From contig NZ_AYTD01000011.1 of NCBI RefSeq assembly GCF_000503215.1, forward strand, positions 1 to 64,000: a stretch of 64,000 nucleotides of DNA. Direction: 5' to 3'. The notes under the pieces are model-generated. The model worked only from the letters and a program-made list of their open reading frames with translations. It had not been told where the DNA came from and did no database searches. Positions 25,041 through 32,637 of the stretch are shown here, piece after piece (the stretch's first letter is position 1; every line of letters starts with the position of its first letter). This DNA comes from Pseudomonas canadensis. GTDB taxonomy: Bacteria; Pseudomonadota; Gammaproteobacteria; Pseudomonadales; Pseudomonadaceae. A program made the translations under genes and the position numbers.

Positions 25041-26228
25041 ATGGCTGTAAAAATTCTCTGGTACCTCACTACGCCTGACGGACCTTATCCGTGGGAACCC
25101 GAAGGTCGCTGGAAAACCGACTTTCAACACCTCAAACAACTCGCGGTCGCCAGCGATCGCCTCGGCTACTACGGCTCGCTGCTCGGCTCCAGCCCCAACG
25201 AAAGCCTTGCGGTTGCCGCCTCGCTGATCGACGCCACCCAACGCCTGCGCTTTTTGGTGGCGCAACACCCGGGCGAGCTGTCGCCGGCGGTTCTGGCCAA
25301 GTGGGCGCTGACGTTCGACCAGTTCTCCAACGGTCGCCTGCTGTTCAACGTGGTCAACGGCAATGACGCCGGCCTCGCCACCCTCGGCGTGCACTATCCC
25401 CATGACGAGCGTTATGCATTCAGCCTCGAATACTGGCGAGCGTTCCAGGGCTTCTATGCGGGTGATACGCGGGGCTATGACGGTGATTACGTCAAGCTCG
25501 CCCCCCGGACGCCGGGCGCCGCCAGCCATCCCTTGGGTGGCTGGCATCCGCCTTACCAGAAACCGGGTATCCCGCTCTGGGGCGCCGGCACCTCGGGGCC
25601 GGGCGTCGAGCATTCGGTACAACTGCTGGATGTGTACCTGAGTTTCGCCAACACACCGCCGAAACTCGGTGACAAGTTCCGCAAGGTGGCGGCCGAAGCC
25701 GCGAAGATCGGCCGCGAGCTGACCTTTGGCACCCGCCTGCAGATCATCGTGCGCGAGACCGAGGAAGAAGCCTGGGCCCACGCCGAAAAGCTGCTGCAAC
25801 GCACTTCGCTGCACACCGCGCGAAATGCGATTGAGCGCCAGTTGCCGCCCGGTGTGAGCTTCGAGGAGTTCCACAGCGACGACCCACAAACCCAGCGCAA
25901 CGTCGAGACCATCCGCGCCGGGCGTTTGCCCTCCGCGCGTGAGCTGGAGGTCTACCCCAACGTGTGGTTGGGCCCGAGCCTGTTCGGTTTCAACATCCTC
26001 GGCCCGGCGGCGGGTACCTACCTGGTGGGCAGCGCTGAACAAGTCGCCGAACGTATTCGCGAATATGAAGCCCAGGGCACCTCGGCCTTCATCCTCTCCG
26101 GTTTCCCGCTGATTGACGAAGCCCACCGCGTGGCAGACCTGCTGTTTCCACTGCTGGACCTGGACCACGGTTTTGAAGTACCGCGCCTGGGTGTCACGCA
26201 AACGACTGAACAGCGCGAAGAGGCTTGA
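25041..26228 (+). CDS. SsuD-like LLM-class flavin-dependent monooxygenase
   Basis: 395 residues of the FMNH2-dependent alkanesulfonate monooxygenase group (KILWYLTTPDGPYPW, FLVAQHPG, NGRLLFNVVNG, FILSGFPLIDEAHRVADLLFP). The SsuD Arg226-x-His228 site reads R-L-Q (GTRLQIIVRET), so His228 is replaced by Gln. The long insert around residues 150-185 (GGWHPPYQK) differs from SsuD. The start at 25041 has AAGGATG upstream; 25032 is an alternative. It precedes the family-5 binding-protein gene by 3 bases, so oxygenase and importer are made together. Confidence 0.87.
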   Translation: MAVKILWYLTTPDGPYPWEPEGRWKTDFQHLKQLAVASDRLGYYGSLLGSSPNESLAVAASLIDATQRLRFLVAQHPGELSPAVLAKWALTFDQFSNGRLLFNVVNGNDAGLATLGVHYPHDERYAFSLEYWRAFQGFYAGDTRGYDGDYVKLAPRTPGAASHPLGGWHPPYQKPGIPLWGAGTSGPGVEHSVQLLDVYLSFANTPPKLGDKFRKVAAEAAKIGRELTFGTRLQIIVRETEEEAWAHAEKLLQRTSLHTARNAIERQLPPGVSFEEFHSDDPQTQRNVETIRAGRLPSARELEVYPNVWLGPSLFGFNILGPAAGTYLVGSAEQVAERIREYEAQGTSAFILSGFPLIDEAHRVADLLFPLLDLDHGFEVPRLGVTQTTEQREEA

Positions 26229-26231
26229 TCG

Positions 26232-27788
26232 ATGAATGATGGATTTTCCCGCCGAGCGTTTCTCGGCCATAGCCTGGCCATTGGCGGCGGCTTGCTGCTC
26301 GCCGGTTGTGACAGCGGCGCAGCCTCCCAGGGCGCGGCGGTGCTCACCCGCAAACCGGTGAGCGGCGGCCGCCTGCGCGTCGGCATTATCGACGGCGACC
26401 AGTCCGGCAACCTGGATGCGCATAAACCGGTGGGCGGCGGGATCATTCGCGGTTGGGCGCTATACAGCAAGTTCTGGGAATGGAACACAGACGTCAGCAC
26501 ACGCCTGGCCCTGGCCGAGTTTGCCGAGCCGAATGCCGATGCCAGCGCCTGGACCATCCGCATCAAGCCGGGCCTGGAATTCCACCACGGCAAGACCATC
26601 GGCGCCGATGACATGCTGTTTTCGTTGCTACGCCTCACCGATCCGAAACTGGCCTCGCCGTTTGCTGGGTTGGTCGGTGCCATCGACCGCAACGCGTTGC
26701 GCAAGCTGGATGAGCGCACCATCGAAATCCGTTTCAAGCAGGGCCAGAGTTTCTTTCCACTGGATGAAACCCTGATCAGCTTTGGCGGCATCGTACCGAC
26801 GGACTACGACCCGATCACCAACCCGGTGGGCGCCGGCCCCTACAAACTCAAACGTTTCGTGCCTGGCCAGCGCTCGCTGTACGAACGTTTCGAGAACTAC
26901 TACAAGCCCGGCCAACCTTACGCCGATGAGCTGGAAATCATCGAATTCAAGGACCAGGTGTCCCGCGTCGCCGCCTTGCGCGCCGGGCAGATCGATGTCG
27001 CCAGTGGCGTGCAGGCTGAGCACAGCGCATTGCTCAAGGCCGATTCGCGGTTGTCGCTGTGCGTATCGCCGAGTACCTCGTTTACTGGCTTCAACCTGAA
27101 CCTGGCCAAACCACCGTTTGATGACGTGCGGGTGCGGCAGGCCTTCCGCTTGCTGGCGGATCGACAAGAGCTGGTAGACCGTGGCCTGACCGGGTTCGGG
27201 CGGGTCGCCAACGATCTGTATTCGCCCCACGACCCCACTTACAACCACGCTATCGCGCAACGTCCTTACGACCTTGAACAGGCGCGCTCGCTGCTGCGCC
27301 AGGCCGGGCAGACCGATTTGCGGGTGGCGTTGACCACCCCACCAGGACCCGGTGTGAATGCCGCCTTGGTATTTGCCCAGCAAGCAAAAAAAGCCGGTGT
27401 GGACGTGCGTGTCACCCAGGTTGACGGCGCGGTCTTCAATGGTCCGCAACGCGAACAATGGCAACTGTCGCCAGGCTCTACACCGGCCCGAGGCTTTCTG
27501 GCGTCGGCGCTGCACAACGACGCGCCGCTGGCGATCTATAACCGCAGCAATTTTCATGATCGGCGTTTCGACGACCTCTATCGCCAGGCCCTGGCTCAGC
27601 CCGATCTGGAGCTGCGCAAAAGCTTGGTGCATGAAGCCCAGCAAATCCAGCACGAGCGTGGCGGCCTGTTGATCTGGGGCTTTAACGATGTGCTGGACGC
27701 GGCGTCCGTGAAGGTCGGCGGCCTGACGCCGGAGCAGACCACCTTCGCTTCCTGGCGTTTTGACGAGTTGTGGTTGAACCATGTCTGA
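26232..27788 (+). CDS. ABC transporter family-5 substrate-binding lipoprotein (Tat type)
   Basis: 518 residues of the dipeptide/oligopeptide/nickel binding-protein family. The N-terminus has a twin-arginine motif (SRRAFLG) and a lipobox (LLAGC), so it is probably exported folded and lipid-anchored. The stretch DGDQSGNLDAHKPVG at mature start and the family core (PVGAGPYKLK, TFASWRFDELWLN end) are shared with the protein at 35350, a paralogue. It overlaps the permease gene by 8 bases. Given the flanking oxygenase it should bind an organosulfur compound rather than a peptide. Confidence 0.9.
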   Translation: MNDGFSRRAFLGHSLAIGGGLLLAGCDSGAASQGAAVLTRKPVSGGRLRVGIIDGDQSGNLDAHKPVGGGIIRGWALYSKFWEWNTDVSTRLALAEFAEPNADASAWTIRIKPGLEFHHGKTIGADDMLFSLLRLTDPKLASPFAGLVGAIDRNALRKLDERTIEIRFKQGQSFFPLDETLISFGGIVPTDYDPITNPVGAGPYKLKRFVPGQRSLYERFENYYKPGQPYADELEIIEFKDQVSRVAALRAGQIDVASGVQAEHSALLKADSRLSLCVSPSTSFTGFNLNLAKPPFDDVRVRQAFRLLADRQELVDRGLTGFGRVANDLYSPHDPTYNHAIAQRPYDLEQARSLLRQAGQTDLRVALTTPPGPGVNAALVFAQQAKKAGVDVRVTQVDGAVFNGPQREQWQLSPGSTPARGFLASALHNDAPLAIYNRSNFHDRRFDDLYRQALAQPDLELRKSLVHEAQQIQHERGGLLIWGFNDVLDAASVKVGGLTPEQTTFASWRFDELWLNHV

Positions 27789-28839
27789 GCCGTCCTGCAA
27801 GTCCCCGCGCACACCTGCGTGGCTGTCGTGGTTTATCGGGCGCCTGGGTTATGGCCTGCTCACCGCCTGGGTGATCAGCCTGGTGGTGTTCATCGCTACC
27901 CAGGCGCTGCCCTCGGACCCGGCGCGGGTGATCCTCGGCCCGGATGCGCCGCTGGAAAGCATCCTCACACTCCAGCACCAGTTGGGCCTGGACCAGCCGA
28001 TCCTCTGGCAATACCTGCGCTGGTTCGGCTCAGCCTTGAGCGGCGATCTCGGCGAGTCGCTGGATTCGAATGCGCCGGTCAGCGACATCCTGTGGGGCCG
28101 ATTGGGCTACACGCTGGTGTTGCTGACGGGGGTGATCCTGGTCGTGGTGCCCGCCGCACTGGCGCTCGGCGTTGCCTTGGCGCTGCGCCGGGACAGTCGA
28201 CTGGACCGTTGGAGCCTGTCGCTGCTGATCTTTCTCAAGGCCACGCCAGGCTTTTTGTTGGCCATTGGCCTGGTGCTGCTGTTTTCCATGCCGCACATGG
28301 ACTGGCTGCCCGCCGTGTCGATCCTCGACCCCGATCAGTCGCTGCTGCGCCAGCTCAAGTTCCTGGTGCTGCCGGTATTGGCCCTGAGCCTCACCGCGCT
28401 GCCATACCTCACGCGCATGGTGCGTGCTGCGATGATCGAAGCGCTCGATTCCGATTACGTGGTGGCGGCGCGCCTGCGCGGCATTCCTTACCGGCGCATC
28501 GTGTGGGGGCACACCTTGCCCAACGCATTGGTCCCCGCGATCCAGGGCGTGGCGCTGACCCTGCGCACGCTGATCGGCGGCGCAGTACTGGCCGAGGTGA
28601 TCTTCAGCTACCCCGGCATCGGGACGGCCCTCAACGCGGCAATCCAGATGCGCGACCTGCCGATGATCCAGGCAATCGTGCTGGTGATCACCCTGGCGGT
28701 GGTGCTGATCAACCTGTTGGCCGACCTGTTGACCGTGCTGCTCACGCCCAAGCTGCGCACGGCGCGCCGGGTCACGATGATTCAACGCAACCGCCGGGGC
28801 ATCACGCCGTGGTGGCGGCGTTCGCGAGGTGATGCATGA
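27781..28839 (+). CDS. ABC transporter permease, DppB-like
   Basis: 352-residue inner-membrane permease of the peptide/nickel class with about six spans and the conserved EAL-like loop (SDYVVAARLRGIPYRRIVWGH). It overlaps the binding-protein gene by 8 bases and the second permease gene by 4 bases, which indicates tight translational coupling. Confidence 0.93.
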   Translation: MSEPSCKSPRTPAWLSWFIGRLGYGLLTAWVISLVVFIATQALPSDPARVILGPDAPLESILTLQHQLGLDQPILWQYLRWFGSALSGDLGESLDSNAPVSDILWGRLGYTLVLLTGVILVVVPAALALGVALALRRDSRLDRWSLSLLIFLKATPGFLLAIGLVLLFSMPHMDWLPAVSILDPDQSLLRQLKFLVLPVLALSLTALPYLTRMVRAAMIEALDSDYVVAARLRGIPYRRIVWGHTLPNALVPAIQGVALTLRTLIGGAVLAEVIFSYPGIGTALNAAIQMRDLPMIQAIVLVITLAVVLINLLADLLTVLLTPKLRTARRVTMIQRNRRGITPWWRRSRGDA

Positions 28840-29645
28840 ACGAGCCGCAAATCCGCAACGGTGCACTGGTCACGGCGCTGGTGATTGCTTTCGCGTTGCT
28901 TGGCCCTTGGCTGGCGCCCCAGGGTTCGACCGATATGGTGGGGCCGGTGTATGGCGCGCCTACGGGGTCGGCGTGGCTGGGGTATGACTTTTTGGGGCAT
29001 GACGTGCTGTCGCGCTTGCTCAACGGCGGCTTGTCGGTGCTGTGGATGTCGGTGGCGGCGGCGAGTATCGCGTTGGCCATCGGCAGCACGCTGGGCTTGC
29101 TGGCGGGGCTATCACGGCGTCGCCTGGACCAGTTGATCACGTGGTCGGCGGATGTGTCCCTGGCCTTTCCCGACCTGATTCTGGTGCTGTTGATCGTCTC
29201 GATGCTGGGCCGCGCGCCGTGGCTGATTGTGTTGACCGTGTCCATCGCCTTCATCCCGGGCGTGATTCGCCTGGCGCGCGCGAGTGCCGTGGCGGTGGCG
29301 GGGCAGGAGTTTGTCGAGGCGGCGCAGATGATGGGCTATTCGCGGCGCAGAATCCTGTTCAAGGAGATTCTGCCGAACATCCTCACACCGCTGCTGGTGC
29401 ACTTCGGCAATATGTTGACCTGGGGCGTGGGCATGCTCTCGGGCTTGAGCTTTCTCGGGTACGGCGTGGCGCCGCCCACGGCGGACTGGGGCTTGATGAT
29501 CAATGAAAACCAGGCCGGCTTGCTGGTGCAGCCGTGGGCGGTACTGGCCCCGGCGATACTGATCGGTGTGTTTGCCTACGGCACCAATATCCTCGCCGAA
29601 GGCATCGGCCGGCGCAGCGCACGGATGGGAGACAAGCAGCCATGA
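28836..29645 (+). CDS. ABC transporter permease, DppC-like
   Basis: 269-residue second permease of the peptide-type importer. The DppC-type features GTDxLGRD-like segment (GYDFLGHDVLSRLL), QEFVEAAQMMGYSRRRI and the final spans are visible. Its stop overlaps the start of the ATPase gene by 4 bases. Confidence 0.93.
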   Translation: MNEPQIRNGALVTALVIAFALLGPWLAPQGSTDMVGPVYGAPTGSAWLGYDFLGHDVLSRLLNGGLSVLWMSVAAASIALAIGSTLGLLAGLSRRRLDQLITWSADVSLAFPDLILVLLIVSMLGRAPWLIVLTVSIAFIPGVIRLARASAVAVAGQEFVEAAQMMGYSRRRILFKEILPNILTPLLVHFGNMLTWGVGMLSGLSFLGYGVAPPTADWGLMINENQAGLLVQPWAVLAPAILIGVFAYGTNILAEGIGRRSARMGDKQP

Positions 29646-31420
29646 ACGCGATAACGGAGATCGACACTGGGGTCCTGCAGGTCCTTGACCTGCGTGTGGA
29701 GTTGCCGGGGCAGGTGGATGTGGTGTCGGGCATCTCGTTCAGCCTGCAGGCCGGTGAGATTCTTGGGCTGGTGGGGGAGTCGGGGTCGGGCAAGACCACC
29801 CTGGCGACCGCGTTGCTGGCCCATGCACGACGGGGTGCACGGATTGTCGATGGGCAGGTGCAGGTGGCAGGGCAGGCCTTGTTGAGCCTGGAGGGTGAGG
29901 CGTTGCGTCGTGCACGCGGCAGCCTGATCGGCTATGTGGCACAGGACCCGGCGACGGCGTTGAACCCTGCGCTGCGCATCGGTCACCTGCTGCGCGAAAC
30001 CCTGGCGGTGCATCCCTCGGGGCTCGACCGTGCGGCGCAGCAACACCGTATCAGCGAGACCTTGCGTGACGTCGGTTTGCCGCAAGACCCTGAGTTCCTG
30101 CGCCGTTTCCCTCATCAATTGTCCGGCGGCCAGCAACAACGGGTGATGCTCGCGCTGGCCTTTGTGCTGCGCCCGCGCCTGATCGTACTGGATGAACCGA
30201 CCACCGCCCTCGACGTCAGCACCCAGGCGCATATCCTCGCGACCCTGCGTCGACTGTGCAAAAGCCAGGGTGTGGCGGCGGTGTATGTGTCCCATGACCT
30301 GGCGGTGATCAAGGACCTGGTAGACCGGGTGATGGTGATGTACGCCGGGCGCATTGTTGAAATGGCGTCGCGAGATAGATTATTCAGTCGGCCATCCCAT
30401 CCGTACACCCGTGGCTTGCTGGGGGCGATACCGGACGTGGCCGGGCGGCGTGAGTTGAAAGCGATTGCCGGGCATGCCCCGGCGCCGGGGCAGCGGCCGC
30501 CAGGGTGCAGTTTCGGGCCGCGTTGTGAGCGGTTCAGCGCAGCATGCCAGGCGCTGGAGCCGCAATTGCACGCACTGGACGTTGGCCATGAGGTGGCGTG
30601 TATCGCGCCCCACGTTCAGCCACTGCAAGCGATTGCGCTGGCGCCAATTGCGATAGCCTCGGCCCAGATTGCACCAGCACTTTTAACGATCAGCGGCTTG
30701 AATGTCGCCTATGACCGCCAGGTTTTATTCGATATCACGCTGCAGGTGCAGCCGGGTGAGTGCCTGGCATTGGTCGGCGAGTCCGGTTCTGGCAAGACCA
30801 GCCTGGCGCGGGCAGTGGCAGGCCTTGGCGAAAACGCCGAAGGGGCGTTGAGTTACGCCGGTCGACCGCTGCCCCTGCAGTCTCGCCAGCGTGATGCGGG
30901 CTTGCGGCACCAGATTCAGTACATCTTCCAGAACCCGTATCGGGCCTTGAACCCACGGCAAACGGTGTACCAGACCCTGAGTGCGCCGTTGGAACACTTC
31001 TTCAAGATCAAGGGCGCAGCTGCGCGACAGCGGGTTGATGCGGTGCTTGAACGTGTGTCACTGCCGGCTTCAGTGGCCGATGTCTATCCCCATAGCCTGT
31101 CAGGCGGCGAGCGCCAGCGCGTAGCCATCGCCCGTGCGCTGTTGTGCGAGCCGAGGCTGTTGATCTGCGACGAGATCACCTCGGCGCTGGACGTTTCGGT
31201 GCAGGCCTCGATACTGGACCTGCTGCGCCAGTTGCAGCGCGAAGGGCTGACGCTGCTGTTTGTCACCCATGACCTCGGCGTGGTGCGTGCGATTGCAGAT
31301 CGGGTACTGGTGTTGAAGACGGGTAGGGTGGTGGAGCAAGGCGTGGTTGATGAGGTGCTGGATAGGCCGCAGGCGGCGTATACGCGGGCGTTGCTTGAGC
31401 ATTCGCCGTCATTGGGGTGA
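29642..31420 (+). CDS. Fused double ATP-binding protein of the peptide-type importer (DppD-DppF fusion)
   Basis: 592 residues with two complete ATPase domains. First: Walker A GESGSGKTT (residues 45-53), signature LSGGQQQR, Walker B LIVLDEPT. Second: Walker A GESGSGKTS, signature LSGGERQR, Walker B LLICDEIT. The linker contains the oligopeptide C-terminal Cys-rich stretch (GCSFGPRCERFSAAC). The start is the ATG at 29642, overlapping the previous stop; a longer frame starting earlier has no support. This one chain should energise the permease pair at 27781-29645. Confidence 0.95.
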   Translation: MNAITEIDTGVLQVLDLRVELPGQVDVVSGISFSLQAGEILGLVGESGSGKTTLATALLAHARRGARIVDGQVQVAGQALLSLEGEALRRARGSLIGYVAQDPATALNPALRIGHLLRETLAVHPSGLDRAAQQHRISETLRDVGLPQDPEFLRRFPHQLSGGQQQRVMLALAFVLRPRLIVLDEPTTALDVSTQAHILATLRRLCKSQGVAAVYVSHDLAVIKDLVDRVMVMYAGRIVEMASRDRLFSRPSHPYTRGLLGAIPDVAGRRELKAIAGHAPAPGQRPPGCSFGPRCERFSAACQALEPQLHALDVGHEVACIAPHVQPLQAIALAPIAIASAQIAPALLTISGLNVAYDRQVLFDITLQVQPGECLALVGESGSGKTSLARAVAGLGENAEGALSYAGRPLPLQSRQRDAGLRHQIQYIFQNPYRALNPRQTVYQTLSAPLEHFFKIKGAAARQRVDAVLERVSLPASVADVYPHSLSGGERQRVAIARALLCEPRLLICDEITSALDVSVQASILDLLRQLQREGLTLLFVTHDLGVVRAIADRVLVLKTGRVVEQGVVDEVLDRPQAAYTRALLEHSPSLG

Positions 31421-31450
31421 CGGGCACCGCTGCGCGATGCGACGATTCGA

Positions 31451-31527
31451 CAAGCCGGCTCCTACAGGTTTGTGCCGCACACCTATACACGCGATCTACT
31501 GTAGGAGCCGGCTTGCCGGCGATGGCG
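31451..31527. repeat. REP doublet (tail-to-tail)
   Basis: CAAGCCGGCTCCTACAG and, 45 bases on, GTAGGAGCCGGCTTGCCGGCGATGG lie in the gap between two convergent transcription units (ending 31420 and 31538). Confidence 0.9.
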
Positions 31528-31537
31528 TCATACGCCC

Positions 31538-32623
31538 TTACGCAACCCTGGCCTGCCTGCGCCGTGCTTCTTCACGCACCGCCGGAATGATCCACCGCCC
31601 ATAATCCACGGTGTCATACAGCGGGTCATACCCCCGGTTCAAAAACGTCGTCACGCCCAAATCCACGTAATCCAACAACGCCTGCGCCACCGTCTCCGGC
31701 GTGCCGACCAAGGCGGTGGTGTCGCCATAGGCGCCAACGGCCGTGGCGGTTGGCATCCACAGTGCACGATCGTGACGATCACCCCGTGCCGCCGCCGCGA
31801 GCAAACGTTCCGAACCGGTGCCCTTGATGCGCTTTTGCCACGGGCTGCCGGCTGCGAACTGCGGGTTGGCCTTGATCTGTGCGAGGATCTGTTCCGCACG
31901 CTGCCAGGCCAGTTCTTCGGTCGCGCCCAGGATCAAGCGCACCGACAAACTCACCCGCGGCGCTGTAACCCCCGCCGCCTGTGCCGCGGCCTTGAGCTTG
32001 GCAATCTGCTCCGCCACGCCATTCAACGGCTCGCCCCACAGCGCATACAAGTCTGCGTGTTTCACCGCGATCTGGTAGGCGATGTCCGATGAGCCGCCAA
32101 ACGAGATCGGGATGTGCGGCTGTTGCAGCGGCTTGACCGGTGAAAAGGCTCCCTTGATGTTGAAGTACTTGCCCTCGAAATCGAAGGGTTCCTCCGCGGT
32201 CCAGGTGCGTCGCACGATCTGCAGGTATTCATCGGTGCGTTGGTAGCGCTCGGTCTTGTCCAGCAGGAAGTCACCTTCCTGCGGCTCGGCGGTGATACCG
32301 GTGATCGCGTGCAGGCGAATACGCCCGCCGCCGGTGGTGTGGTCCAGCGTGGCGAAGGACCGCGCAGCGACGGTCGGCGCCGTGAGGCCCGGACGGTGGG
32401 CGATCATGAAGCCCAGCCGCTCGGTATGCGCCGCCGCGTAGGCGGCGATCTGCAAGCTGTCGGCGCTGCCGGGGCCGCTGGCGATGAGCACGCGGTCGAA
32501 GCCGGCATGTTCATGGGCGCGGGCGTGGTGACGGATAAAGTCGAGGTCGAAATCCGGGCTGCGCACGCCACGGGTTTCGGACCACTGGCGGGGGAAAATC
32601 ATGCCGACAAATTCAATGGACAT
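31538..32623 (-). CDS. SsuD-like LLM-class flavin-dependent monooxygenase
   Basis: 361 residues of the alkanesulfonate monooxygenase group (FMIAHRPG, RIRLHAITG, ISFGGSSDIAYQIAVKHADLYALWGEP). The SsuD Arg226/His228 segment reads SLSVRLILGAT, i.e. Ser and Arg, so it is one of the more divergent members and the substrate is uncertain. AGGAG precedes the start at 32623. It follows the TonB receptor gene by 14 bases, coupling uptake across the outer membrane with oxidation. Confidence 0.86.
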   Translation of the reverse strand: MSIEFVGMIFPRQWSETRGVRSPDFDLDFIRHHARAHEHAGFDRVLIASGPGSADSLQIAAYAAAHTERLGFMIAHRPGLTAPTVAARSFATLDHTTGGGRIRLHAITGITAEPQEGDFLLDKTERYQRTDEYLQIVRRTWTAEEPFDFEGKYFNIKGAFSPVKPLQQPHIPISFGGSSDIAYQIAVKHADLYALWGEPLNGVAEQIAKLKAAAQAAGVTAPRVSLSVRLILGATEELAWQRAEQILAQIKANPQFAAGSPWQKRIKGTGSERLLAAAARGDRHDRALWMPTATAVGAYGDTTALVGTPETVAQALLDYVDLGVTTFLNRGYDPLYDTVDYGRWIIPAVREEARRRQARVA

Positions 32624-32637
32624 ACGGTGCTCCTGGA

